Assembly (NCBI RefSeq): GCF_046630445.1 | Contig: NC_092341.1 | Location: 30,394,001 to 30,458,000 of the forward strand | From: Rutidosis leptorrhynchoides | Taxonomy: Eukaryota > Streptophyta > Magnoliopsida > Asterales > Asteraceae | DNA length: 64,000 bases | Direction: 5' to 3' | Part shown: positions 47,001 to 57,508 of the stretch, in pieces | Layout of the letters: each line of letters opens with the position of its first letter | How positions within the stretch are numbered: position 1 is the stretch's first letter | Position numbers and translations under genes: made by a program | Notes under the pieces: model-generated | Seen by the model: only the letters and a program-made list of their open reading frames with translations | What the model was told of the DNA's origin: nothing | The model's database searches: none

Positions 47001-48791
47001 TTTCGCTTTCATCATGGTTATCAACAGAAAATTATACCCTCCCCGCTCCCCTCGGGCCACAACACGGGTTCCATCGGTCGAACGAAAGGTAATCATTTTC
47101 CTATCACACTTAATATTAGCCCTAAGCGAGCTCAACCAATCCATTCCTAGTACTACATCAAAGCTAGGAATAGGTAACACTAAACAAGTCACCGGGAAAG
47201 ACTTCCCTTCGATCTCTATACAAACCCCAGACACATATGTTGTGATGGGTGTAGTCTTACCATCGGCTACTTCTACACTAACCGGCTTGGGTAACACAAT
47301 AGCTGGTAAATTCAACTTAGCACAGAAATCTAAGGACATAAAACACCTATTGGCACCACAATCAAACAATACACGAGCAGGTATTGAGTTGATTAGAAAC
47401 ATACCGGTGATCACTTCGTCGGTTGCCACAGCATTCTCAACCGACATCTGAAAAGCTCTAGCCTCTGCTGTTGGAGGGTTCTTCCTCTTTTGCCCACTCG
47501 AGGCAGTTGACCCTACGGCTGATGCTGAACGCGCCCCTGACCCTGCCCCGGAACTACCACTCTTCGACGGACAACTAATTGCACGATGCCCTGGTTTGTG
47601 ACAACTCCAACACACACTATTCGGATACGGGCATGCTGAAGACTCATGCCCAACAACACCACACTTTAAGCATCTTCTTGTAACCTCAGAACACTGACCA
47701 CTGTGAGAAGATCGACACGTGTGACACCAATTCCCTTTACCTAATCCAGATCCAGTACTACTCTGACCACTTTTACCCTTCGATTTAAACCCACTAGACT
47801 TCTTAAATTTAGATCCTGATTGACCAGATACTTGTCCACCTTGTTGTAGCACATTACCAAACATTCTGTTTCTGGCAGCCTGAACATCACTTTCTACCAT
47901 CTTAGCCATCACAACAGCTTGAGACAATGATGTAGCTGTTCTAACAAAAGTTCTGTACTCAGGCAGAATGATATTAACAAAATGCTGGATACGAGACGCT
48001 TCGTCTGGCACCCATTGTTGTACAAACCTCAGTTTATCCATAAACTTCTCTACTACCTCATCGATCGTCATTTGAGGTGTCATCTTCATTTCAAGAAACT
48101 CAGTCTTAATTCGGTTCATATCAAATGGATTACAATATTGTTCACACACCTTCCCATGAAACTGCTCCCATGTGATCATACTCACTTGCTCTTTTGGTAT
48201 ACTAGAAATCAAAGAATCCCACCAAATCATAGCCCTACCTTTCAACAGTCTACTAGCATATGTTACCTTCAGCTCGGGTTCACACTGACACGCTTCAAAT
48301 ACCCTTTCAACTTCTCGCAACCAATTGAGAGTTACAGTCGGATCAGTACTTCCAGAGAACTCGGAGGGTTTGCAATCACGGAAGTTCTTATACGTACATC
48401 TTTTGGGTGGTTGCATGTAAGGTTGATGGAACATTTGCATTTGGTATGGATTCATCATCATGGGATTTTGGTAAGTAAAGGTGTTTTGTGGTGGCATATA
48501 ATATTGGTTAGGTATTTGATTCTGAAACTGATTCTGAGGCACATTAGGTATCGTTTGGGATTGCGCGGTTGGGAATCCAGGTGGTGTATCATCATTTCCA
48601 GAATGCCTCGCCAATTCAAGCTCATTAATTTTGTCCTCGGCCTCTTTTAGCTTGCTTTCTAACTGAAGGATGTAACTACTCTGATCATCATCTGACTCAA
48701 CACCTTCTTCTGGTGCTCTGAATGTTCCGGGGTTAGATGGGCCAGTTGCGTTTCTATCAGCCATACCTGTGCTACAAAACAGCTCACACAA
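44073..48791 (-). pseudogene. gag-pol: Tekay-like gag-pol region of the composite (broken)
   Basis: From right to left: gag with a Gln/Met/Pro-rich N-terminus and core ([29 protein letters not shown]), two Cys/His clusters ([14 protein letters not shown]), protease ([12 protein letters not shown]), reverse transcriptase ([24 protein letters not shown]), RNase H ([15 protein letters not shown]), integrase ([46 protein letters not shown]), the [14 protein letters not shown] module and a C-terminal chromodomain-like segment ([19 protein letters not shown]). That last part marks a chromovirus, and the style fits Tekay. Broken, with about two breaks. Confidence 0.9.
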
Positions 48792-48947
48792 AAGCTTAGT
48801 GGATAACAGTTAGTTCAATCACAACTAACACACGTATATCCTATTTTCACTTAGCCCCCACTCCCACAGACATGTTTGACTTACCTCAGGGTTTGGGAAC
48901 AAAATACGCGCACGTATTTGCTGCCAAACCATGCTCTGATACCATTC

Positions 48948-49219
48948 TGTAACACCCCAGCTTAACATGACCACAATATTGTCCGCTTTGCCCGCAGGCG
49001 CACGGCTTTTTCTTGGCGACCACACACGAGAAGCACTTTCCCAGGAGGTCACCCATCCTGGTAGTGTTCTCGCCCGAGCACGCTTAACTTCAGCGTACTC
49101 GCACATCTGCTCTGCATGTGGTCCCAAAACGCGTTGTGTCATTTAAGCGTGAGTATTACCTTATAATCCCATGATCACTCATGTTCGTGGGCGATGTGGG
49201 ATTTGCCTAGGGTGTTACA
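48948..49219 (-). repeat. Cassandra LTR A with 5S rRNA-like domain
   Basis: Element-sense TGTAACACCC to GGGTGTTACA, 272 bp. The part 49024-49089 matches the 3' half of plant 5S rRNA (minus strand TTAAGCGTGCTCGGGCGAG, then GGATGGGTGACCTCCTGGGA), the hallmark of Cassandra TRIM elements, whose LTRs carry a 5S-type Pol III promoter. A differs from B and C at a handful of positions. It sits three bases from the primer site of the gypsy internal region, where that element's own 5' LTR would be expected. Confidence 0.88.
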
Positions 49220-49303
49220 TTCACCCCCCCTTAGGGACTCATCGTCCTCGATGAGGTTTGCCCCACCACCCCCAATGACACATGAGTGGCTCTGATACCA
49301 TTT
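49220..49303 (-). other. Cassandra internal region between LTRs A and B
   Basis: Only 84 bp: in element sense a primer site TGGTATCAGAGCC, a short G-rich body, CATCGAGGACGATGAGTCCC, and a polypurine tract AAGGGGGGGTGAA. No coding sequence, as expected for this TRIM family. Confidence 0.85.
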
Positions 49304-49541
49304 TGTAACACCCCAGCTTAACATGACCACAATATTGTCCGCTTTGCCCGCAGGCGCACGGCTTTTTCTTGGCGACCACACACGAGAAGCACTTTCCCAG
49401 GAGGTCACCCATCCTGGTAGTGCTCTCGCCCGAGCACGCTTAACTGCAGCGTACTCACACATCTGCTCTGCCTGTGGTCCCAAAACGCGTTGTGTCATTT
49501 AAGCGTGAGTATTACCTTATAATCCCATGATCACTCATGTT
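49304..49541 (-). repeat. Cassandra LTR B (partial) with 5S rRNA-like domain
   Basis: Same family as A; the 5S-like part is at 49381-49448. It meets an inverted gypsy LTR fragment at 49540-49541 with two shared bases (TT) at the junction. By eye it is an exact inverted copy of 49725-49962. Confidence 0.88.
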
Positions 49542-49606
49542 ATATTGTGTTTGTTAATAAAGTCTTCCGCTGTGTATTTAAAAAAAAAAAAATGGCCGGT
49601 GTTTCA
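49540..49606 (+). repeat. Inverted fragment of the gypsy LTR end
   Basis: The 67 bases are the exact complement of 42037-42103, including a run of 13 A. The fragment ends GTGTTTCA and is followed after three bases by TGGTATCAGAGCC, the Cassandra primer site: a U5-primer junction joining two different elements. Confidence 0.85.
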
Positions 49607-49690
49607 AGTTGGTATCAGAGCCACTCATGTGCCGTTGGGGGTGGTGGGGCAAACCTCATCGAGGACGATGAGTCCCTAAGGGGGGGTGAA

Positions 49691-49962
49691 TGTAACACCC
49701 TAGGCAAATCCCACATCGCCCACGAACATGAGTGATCATGGGATTATAAGGTAATACTCACGCTTAAATGACACAACGCGTTTTGGGACCACAGGCAGAG
49801 CAGATGTGTGAGTACGCTGCAGTTAAGCGTGCTCGGGCGAGAGCACTACCAGGATGGGTGACCTCCTGGGAAAGTGCTTCTCGTGTGTGGTCGCCAAGAA
49901 AAAGCCGTGCGCCTGCGGGCAAAGCGGACAATATTGTGGTCATGTTAAGCTGGGGTGTTACA
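49691..49962 (+). repeat. Cassandra LTR C with 5S rRNA-like Pol III promoter
   Basis: 272 bp from TGTAACACCC to GGGTGTTACA, in plus orientation, preceded by polypurine tract AAGGGGGGGTGAA. The 5S-like part at 49820-49890 holds the internal promoter region (AGTTAAGCGTGCTCGGGCGA, then the C-box-like GGATGGGTGACCTCCTGGGA). It forms the right terminus of the composite and abuts CAATG. Confidence 0.9.
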
Positions 49963-51687
49963 CAATGGGAGCTTGCCATGAAAGAAGAGATGGGGTCACT
50001 TGAGAAGAATAAAACTTGGTCACTAGTGAAGTTACCTCATGATAAAAGGGCGTTGCAAAGTAAATGGGTGTATCGAATCAAGAATGAGTTGGATGGCAAG
50101 AAAAGATACAAGGCTCGTTTGGTAGTCAAAGGCTTTCAACAAAAGGAAGGGGTTGACTACAAAGAGATATTTTCATCAGTAGTTAAAATGACTACTATCC
50201 GTTTGGTACTTTCTATGGTTGCATCCGAAGACTTACATCTAGAGCAACTAGATGTGAAGACCGCATTCTTGCATGGTGATCTTGTTGAAGAGATCTACAT
50301 GAGGCAACCCGAGGGATTTGAGGTAAAGGGTAAAGAGAAGTGGGTTTGTAAGCTAAAGAAAAGTTTGTATGGATTGAAGCAAGCACCTCGGCAATGGTAC
50401 TTGAAGTTTGATGATTTTATGAAGAAGATTGGTTTCTTAAGATGTGAAGCGGATCACTGTTGCTACTTGAAGAAACTCAAGTCTTCTTATATAATCTTAT
50501 TGTTGTATGTTGATGACATGTTACTTGCAGGTTCCAACATGTCCGAAATTAACAAGTTGAAGGGATTACTTTCCCGTGAATTCGAGATGAAAGATCTTGG
50601 TGGTGCTAGGCAAATACTTGGCATGAGTATTGTGCGTGATCGTGTGAAAGGTACTCTATACTTGTCTTAATCCAAATATATTGAGAAAGTAGTAGAGAGG
50701 TTTAATATAGAGAATTCAAAGGCTCGTTCTATGCCTTTGGGTAGCACGATTAAGTTATCGAAAAGTCAATCACCAAAGACGGTAAAAGACAAAACGGATA
50801 TGGAAAAGGTTCCATATGCATCGGCCGTGGGTAGTATTATGTATGTCATGGTTTGTACTAGACCCGATATTGCTCAAGCAGTGGGAGTTGTAAGTCGTTA
50901 TATGTCTAATCCGGGGAAAGAGCATTGGAAAGCGGTCAAATGGTTGCTTCGTTATTTGAAAGGTACTTCTAATATAGGATTGTGTTTCTCCAAAAACAAT
51001 CTCATACTTAGGGGTTATGCGGATGCTGATTTGGGTGGATGTGATGATTCGGGAAAAAGCACTACGGGTTATGTTTTCACAATAGGGAAGACGGCGGTTA
51101 GTTGGATGTCTCGACTACAAAAGAGTGTTGCTTTATCAACCACCGAAGCCGAATATATGGCTATTGTAGAAGCTTCTAAAGAGCTTGTTTGGTTGAAAAA
51201 CTTCTTAGGTGAGTTGGGTAAAAGACAAGACTATTGCGTCTTAAATTGTGATAATCAAAGTGCGGTTCATCTTGGGAAGAATCCGGTGTTTCATAGTCGT
51301 ACGAAACACATCAAGATAAGGTATCATTTTATTCGACAACATATAAATGATGGTACTTTATTATTGGAGAAAATCCTTGGTACGAAGAATCCTGCTGATA
51401 TGTTTACTAAGGTTGTTACGACAGAGAAATTGAGGTTTTGCATTACCTCAATTGGTCTTCTAATGAATTGATGAGAGAAGACCCCAACTAGAGAATTAGA
51501 GAGTTAATATTCTAACAAGTAGTGTTGAAGACCTTGTATCGAAAGTCTGCTCATCCGAAGTATGTGTTGAGTGTGCGTGTCCCAAATGGAGTTTGGCGGT
51601 ATAATGGTGGTTTAACGTTCTTGGTTAGATCGTTGATATTTTGGGTTGACGAAGGTTGGGTTTGTTCAAAGTCTCCAAGTGGGAGAT

Positions 51688-52201
51688 TGTTGGAGATATG
51701 GAGAACTTTAAACAATTAGAGGGAAGAATCCAGGAAACTCACACGAAGCTTCCACGAAGTTGTTAGGAAACTCACATGTAGCTTCTACGAAGTTGTTAGG
51801 AAACTCACATGTAGCTTCCACGAAGTTGTTAGGAAACTCACATGTAGCTTCCACGAAGTTGTGAGAAAATTCACATGTAGCTTCCATGAAGCTGTTAGGA
51901 AACTCACATGAAGCTTCAAGGAATTGTTTTTTGGATTACTCCTTAAACCATTCTATAAATAGACCCTCTTGTAACTCATTGTAAACACACCACAAATATT
52001 CAGTAAATACATTCTCTAGTTGGTCCGTGGACTAAAGCAATCACAACGATTGCATATAACCACGTTATCTCTTTTGTCGATTTACATTTCTTTCATTTAT
52101 AATCTTTCGTTCATTAAGTGGGTTAGTAATCTTGTAGAATTACTATCGGTGAGTGATCTTGTTGAATCACTTGCGTTGTTTTGGGTCCTAATATCCTTAC
52201 A
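51688..52201 (+). repeat. 3' LTR of Tnt1-like copia
   Basis: 514 bp, direct repeat of 39098-39553 but with about six rather than four units of the internal repeat around CACATGTAGCTTCCACGAAG. Followed by CTAAG, which also serves as left flank of the next copia element. Confidence 0.92.
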
Positions 52202-52864
52202 CTAAGTGTTGGGAAATTACGGTCTCACTAATTCCCACCACCCAGCCCAACAATAATAGTAAAGAAATAAGAACAATACACAACACAAGATTTAACGTGG
52301 AAACTCCAAAACATGAGAAAAACCACCGGCCCCCCAAAGAGAGAAATACACTATATCACAAATTGTTACAATGATATAGACGAATCTCTTAAGCTGTGAT
52401 GACCCGGAAATTTCTGACCAAATTTAAACTTAATCTTTGTATGATTAACATTTCCGACACGATAAGCAAAGTCTGTAAAACTGAATCTCAAAATTTTTGA
52501 ACTACTTTTATATATTTAAATACCCTTCGGTTGTTTTCGACGATTCGCGAACAATTATATGTAAATAGATACATATATACTATAACTTGAAAATGTAATG
52601 ATGTATTAATTGTTTGATACCGTACATTAAACTTATTGATTTAAATATCTATTTGAATATATATGATAAGTTGAAATATTTATTATTAAAATTAATTATA
52701 AATAACTTCCAATATGTATTTAGAAACTGATTTATGTATATTAAAAAGATATATACATATATATAATTTCAAGTTATTTAGTAAACGATAGTAACATTCG
52801 TTTATTGATTCGATTGATATTCAGATAAGTTAACTAAAGCGTTTAAGATGAACCAGTAAAACAC

Positions 52865-53000
52865 TAATTTGCTACAGTATTTTCAAATTGCTACAGTACC
52901 CAAAATGCTACAGTGTTTTTGAAAATCACTACTTGCTACAGTGAATTGCTACATTAAAAATTGACTTTGCTACAGTAACTTTGCTACAGTAACACTATTT
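52865..53000. repeat. TTGCTACAGTA array in solo LTR, about seven copies
   Basis: About seven copies of TTGCTACAGT(A/G) at irregular spacing, in the same element-sense orientation as the array at 43143-43402 and at a similar depth in the LTR (about 470-600 bp from its start). Confidence 0.85.
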
Positions 53001-53495
53001 TAAAATGTATTTTAGCAAATAGCGAGACGATGATTTATAGAAGTAAATGACCAAAACACTCAAATGTATAAGTTATATTTTGAGTGATATAATTTAGGGA
53101 TAATTTAAGGCTATATTTTGACTAAGGTACGTGTCCCAAAATGTAATGTACTAGTTTTCTCAGCGTACGAAAGGGCGTTCGAAAAACCGGAACCGGGACA
53201 TAAGTCGAGCGACAACGTACGACTTATCGGAACAAAAATTACAAGTCAACTATGCATGTGAATTTAATATAATATATAACTAATTATATAAATTAAATAT
53301 ATTATATATGTTATATTAAATTATGTCGACGAGCTAAATTACAAAAATATGTGAGCTGGAAAAACGGGCCATCGATCGCATGGCAAATGGCCTTCAGAAC
53401 CATGCGATCGCATGGGGTCTGAATTCAGGCCACACCTATAAAAGCTCGAGCATATCTGTTTCTGATTCATTCCATTACTCCGTATTTATTTACTT

Positions 53496-53499
53496 ATTA

Positions 53500-53585
<86 letters not shown>
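53496..53585. repeat. (TTA)n microsatellite
   Basis: About 90 bp of uninterrupted TTA/ATT repeats in the solo LTR. The poly-Tyr frame read from it is an artefact. Confidence 0.95.
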
Positions 53586-53586
<1 letters not shown>

Positions 53587-55523
53587 GAATATTAATAATA
53601 TTAAATCTTATTATTATTAATATTATTCTTATTATTAGTATTACACATAAAATACTACGACGAGGTTTTGCTCGAATAAATTCAAAACAAGTTTTATGAG
53701 CGGGATAAAGCTAAGGAAATTATGGGTTATTGCCAAGGAGGTTATGGGTAATGTTCGGGGGTATATTTGTGAATCAAATCTAGTATTTATCATCTCCGTT
53801 ACGTCTACGTACCTTCCTACAATATTAAATCACAATATTGATATGTAAGCATTTATATCTTATCTATTATATATTAATAGTGTATCCATGTCTAGTGCTC
53901 GAATATATATTTATACATACTTGTATACTAAATTTCGTCGTTAAACAGTTTATAATGAATCACGAATTAAATACATATATTACTGGTAAAAGGTATATGA
54001 TATACATGTTTTCGGAAAGCTGGCGAAAAATCAATAACTTTTCATTTAGATATCGAATAAATTCGATGAACGGGTTAAAAGATATGATCAACTGAATTAT
54101 GATTGACGTTAATTGAAATTGCTTTTGAATCTGCAATTAAGATTTAAACAACTTGTTTACGAGATTGATAAATTGGATTTTTGAATATTACCAACCGAGT
54201 AAATGAATCCTTATATAAGGTACGTCTCGTTTTGTTAAACAACTGTCAAAATTGACTTTTTGAAACGACTTTGGATAACTTTTGTATGTCGATCTCGAGC
54301 ATTAGGATTGTGATACACTATGACCTGACCTAGCTTGTTAGACATTTATTGACCAACATATGTTCTCTAGGTTGAGATCTACGGTTATTTGGTAATCCGA
54401 GTTTCGATCACATTTTGGTGAACGACTTTATATGCTGCTAAGGTGAGTTTCATTGCTCCATTTTTAATTGCTTTTGCAATATATATTTTTGGGATGAGAA
54501 TACATGCAATTTATTTTAAACGCAATGGATACAAGTACATACTTAATTCTACACCGAGTTTGAACCGAAAATCCCTTAGCTTTGGTAACTAGTAACTGCC
54601 GGTTATAAGAACTGGTGGGCGCGAGTAGTAGTATATGGATCCATAGGGCTTGATATCCCCGTCCGAGCTAGAGCACTAGCCTTTTAACGGACGTATGCTA
54701 TTTGAGAAGCGTACACGTTGGTTTGCGTGTATTATTAAGATGATTATACAAATGGTACAAATTATATATACGTTAAGTTTAGTTACCAGGGTGCTCAAAT
54801 TCGTAGAATATTTTGATAAACGTTTCTGGATTGAACAACTGAAATCTTGTGATCCACCTTTATATACAGATTATGAACTACATTAAAACTATGAACTCAC
54901 CAACCTTTGTGTTGACACTTTTAAGCATGTTTATTCTCAGGTTTCAAGAAGTCTTCCGCTGTTTGCTTATATGTGATACAAGCTATGTGCATGGAGTCAT
55001 ACATGCTTTATTCAAGAAAACTTTGCATTCACAAAATCATCACCGTGTATCTTATTTTGACTTCATTGTCAACGGATGTATTATAGTAAACTATTATTTA
55101 TGGTGATTGTCTATATGTAGAAATCATCAAACGTTGAAAACCTTAGAAATTGATATTCATTTATTGTGTACCTTTTGAAAAGAATGCAATATTTATAAAA
55201 TGTATCATATAGAGGTCAAATACCTCGCAATGAAATCAATGAATGACGTGTTCGTCCATATGAATTTGGAGCGATCGTCACATAAGCCAACTACACTCTT
55301 TAAAATATTTAACTAATACAACTCTCAAACAAGGGTAAGAAAAAAAGAAATAATCAAATACTTAAAGTGTATTGATTGGTGCAATTTGGAAGTGAGGCTT
55401 AATACTCCTTTTATAACCAAGTCACCCCTCTCCCACTTCTTCCTCCCACCTATGTGGGATAACATCCATTCACAAATACAAAGCAACCATATCCATTTCT
55501 TCTAACCAAAACTATAACCAACA

Positions 55524-57079
55524 AATCTCCACCTTTTGGATAGAAGAAGATAACCATGCTTCAACTTTGCAAAAGAAACCGACGTAGATGCTTCCTCGAC
55601 GACAACTTCAAGATCCTCATCTTCATGCCGCTGACATTACCTCTAACCCAAGAAATAAAATTTGCATCTTCATCGAACATTGTCAAGACCCGACAATCAT
55701 TGTCATAATAGGCAATCATAACTCTAAACAGAATTATCATACTCCACCATAAAGAGTATAACACTTGGAATATCACATTCCAAGCATTTTGTATCGGCAC
55801 ATGTTGTATACCCAGCTGAACTGTTATGGTGCAACTTCCTGTTTGGCTTTCCCTGGAAGTTTCATCAGCTACAACATTCGTTTCCACCACACAACCCGCA
55901 TAAACGCCAAACCAATGCCCATGTGCAATTGTGAAACCGCTAACGAATACCCCTTTCCATGGTGGCACGGACACACCATGAGGATGACGTGACTTCAGAG
56001 GAATTCGTCACTCTCCGTAACAACGGAGACAATGTTAGCATCTTTGGAGCCATTTGCCGGATTAGCTCCACCTGAACAATTAACCCTTACATGCCCAGTC
56101 TTCCCGCACTTCCAGCATGTCAGATTCTTTCTAGAGTTTCTCTTTTGCCTATCCGAACACAACAGTACCGTAGCTTCTGATGACGAGACTCGTTACCTTC
56201 CAATCTTTTCTCCTCGGATAGGAGCTTGCTAGTAACATCTTCAAACTTCAACGTTTCTTTCCCGTACATTAGAATAGGTTTCATGTGCTCATAGGACGAT
56301 GATAAAGATAATATCAACCTCAAAGCTTTATCTTCATCATCCGTTTTAACTCCAATATCCTCCAGTTCCGAAATAATACCGTTAAGAATACTTAGATGAT
56401 CTGAAATCTTTGAACCCCCATCCATACGCAGAGTATGAAATTGTTCTTTAAGACACAACCGATTTGAGATGCCCTTGCCCTAGTACAACTGCTCTAGTTT
56501 AACCCAAAGCTCATTTGTCGTTGATAACCCGTGCATATTTGCAAGCACGTTCTTTGCAAGACACAAACGAATCGCACTTGCTGCCCTCAAATCCATATCA
56601 TCCCATTATTCTTTATCAAACTTACTGCTAGAATCACTGCCGGAAACAAAGGTGGGTTTACCTTTCAATGCCTTGTGTAACCCGGACTGAATCAACACAT
56701 CCTTGACTTGAACCTGCCATAAGCCAAAATTGATCCTCCCATCAAATTTCTCTACATCAAACCTCATTGGACTGAACTTCGACATCGTGTCCGTATCCTA
56801 TAAACAACACTTTCTCTGATTTTGCTCACGTTTCGACTGGCCGAAAGATGTAGTGGAGTGGCGCACAGGATCCGTTAAATTGGAAAATCCAACACCCGGT
56901 CCACTACAAATTCTAGACACCACTTACTCCGAATCAGAAAAAATATTGTCTAACCAGATACCCTATACGATCAATAGAACTCGTTTCTGATGTGGACGAT
57001 CCACTCCCGTGGCAACCACAGAGCATACTCCGACTCCTATAACCGAGACCCCCGTCAAACCTGACGCTCTGATACCAGT
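55524..57079 (-). pseudogene. gag: Internal part of reduced copia with gag-like segment
   Basis: The only coding likeness I recognise is a copia-type gag segment at about 56120-56460 (KISDHLSILNGIISELEDIG, DDEDKALRLILSLSSSYEHM, LLSEEKRLEG), with further weak gag likeness up to about 56800. No protease, integrase or reverse transcriptase is recognised. Broken. Confidence 0.7.
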
Positions 57080-57503
57080 TGTAGGGAAATTACGGTCTCA
57101 CTAATTCCCACCACCCAGCCCAACAATAATAGTAAAGAAATAAGAACAATACACAACACAATATTTAACGTGAAAACTCCAAAACAGGATAAAAACCACC
57201 GGCCCCCCAAAGAGAGAAATACACTATATCACAAATTGTTACAATGATATAGACGACTCTCTTAAGTCAACTACACTCTCCAAAATATTTAACTAATACA
57301 ACTCTCAAACAAGGGTAAGAAAGAAAGAAATAATCAAATACTTAAAGTGTATTGATTGGTGCAATTTGAAAGTGAGGCTTAACACTCCTTTTATAACCAA
57401 GTCACCCCTCTCCCACTTCTTCCTCCCACCTATGTGGGATAACATTCATTCATTAATACAAAGCAACCATATCCATTTCTTCTAACCAAAACTATAACCA
57501 ACA
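57080..57503 (-). repeat. 5' LTR of reduced copia
   Basis: 424-bp repeat of 52207-52394 plus 55288-55523, followed by CTAAG. The primer site lies directly to the left on the minus strand. Confidence 0.9.
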
Positions 57504-57508
57504 CTAAG

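Larger units (their letters stand above)
42037..49962 (-). mobile_element. Composite gypsy-Cassandra retroelement, single insertion
   Basis: One 7.9-kb unit flanked by CAATG (42032-42036 and 49963-49967), with outer bases TG and CA. From left: a complete gypsy LTR (42037-44060, minus), gypsy internal region (44061-48947, minus), Cassandra LTR A (48948-49219, minus), Cassandra internal region (49220-49303), Cassandra LTR B (49304-49541, minus, partial), an inverted copy of the left end of the gypsy LTR (49540-49606, plus), a Cassandra internal region (49607-49690, plus) and Cassandra LTR C (49691-49962, plus). B and C are inverted copies with no difference I can see over about 238 bp; the 49540-49606 piece equals the first 67 bases of the gypsy LTR, inverted. 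The gypsy part is Tekay-like and broken, about two breaks. I infer template switching between gypsy and Cassandra RNAs, both primed at TGGTATCAGAGC, before one integration. Confidence 0.85.
39590..51471 (+). pseudogene. gag-pol: Tnt1-like gag-pol region (interrupted)
   Basis: gag begins at about 39590 (MAEDGKFRIDRFDG) and ends with a zinc knuckle near 40300 (CWCCNQKGHFQRNC). Protease homology follows near 40420, then integrase (LWHRRLGHMSEKGM, HTDVFGPMN, KSDNGGEYG, PQHNGVAERMNRTL) to about 41.7 kb and an acidic Ser/Asp-rich linker. The reverse transcriptase lies right of the composite insert (KARLVVKGFQQKEGVDY, TAFLHGDLVEEIYM, LLYVDDMLLAG), then RNase H (YADADLGGCDD, VALSTTEAEYMA, NPADMFTKVV). 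Apart from the inserted composite element there is about one break. The frame that opens at 49768 takes its first residues from Cassandra LTR sequence and is not a native start. Confidence 0.9.
39098..52201 (+). mobile_element. Tnt1/Tork-like Ty1/copia element carrying a composite insertion
   Basis: LTRs at 39098-39553 and 51688-52201 (plus-strand ends TGTTGGAGAT and ATCCTTACA), a primer site TGGTATCAGAGC at 39556, and a polypurine tract GTGGGAGA before the right LTR. CTAAG flanks both ends (39093-39097 and 52202-52206). Coding order gag, protease, integrase, reverse transcriptase, RNase H makes it copia; gag (FWKMQIEDYLYQKKL) and overall style are those of the Tnt1/Tork group. It is split by the composite element 42037-49962, with CAATG on both sides; without that insert its length is about 5.2 kb, usual for Tnt1. 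Broken, with about one further break. LTRs differ mainly by number of internal repeats. Confidence 0.92.
52395..55282 (+). mobile_element. Solo gypsy LTR, 2.9 kb
   Basis: Bounded by TGTGATGACCCGG and GATCGTCACA and flanked by TAAGC (52390-52394 and 55283-55287), inserted in the left LTR of the reduced copia; the right LTR (57255-57275, CTCTTAAGTCAACTACACTC) shows the uninterrupted site. No internal region or second LTR is present, so it is a solo LTR, the usual product of LTR-LTR recombination. It belongs to the same family as the remnant at 11598-12521. Contains a GCTACAGTA array (52865-53000) and a (TTA)n microsatellite (53496-53585). Plus-strand frames inside (for example near 53838-55106) have no domain. 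Confidence 0.9.
52207..57503 (-). mobile_element. Reduced Ty1/copia element at the same CTAAG target
   Basis: LTRs: left 52207-55523 (split by a solo gypsy LTR), right 57080-57503; each 424 bp net. Plus-strand ends TGTTGGGAAA or TGTAGGGAAA and AACCAACA. CTAAG flanks both sides (52202-52206 and 57504-57508). The primer site (minus strand TGGTATCAGAGC, 57066-57077) by the right LTR and a polypurine tract (complement of AATCTCCACCTTTT, 55524-55537) by the left show that it reads right to left. The internal part is only about 1.56 kb, so the copy is strongly reduced and non-autonomous. LTRs differ by about 3 percent, older than the neighbouring copia. Confidence 0.9.

Noticed and set aside
48948-49962. 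5S rRNA gene fragments
   Set aside because: The similarity covers only the 3' half of 5S rRNA and sits within Cassandra LTRs, so these are retroelement promoters, not rRNA genes.
49768-49970. N-terminal part of a long plus-strand frame joined to reverse transcriptase
   Set aside because: The first roughly 65 residues are translated Cassandra LTR and 5S-like sequence that happens to be in frame with the copia; it is not a native protein start.
53380-53586. Frame ending in a long poly-Tyr run
   Set aside because: Product of the (TTA)n microsatellite.
53838-55106. Small plus-strand frames as genes
   Set aside because: They lie inside the solo LTR, are short, AT-driven and lack domains.
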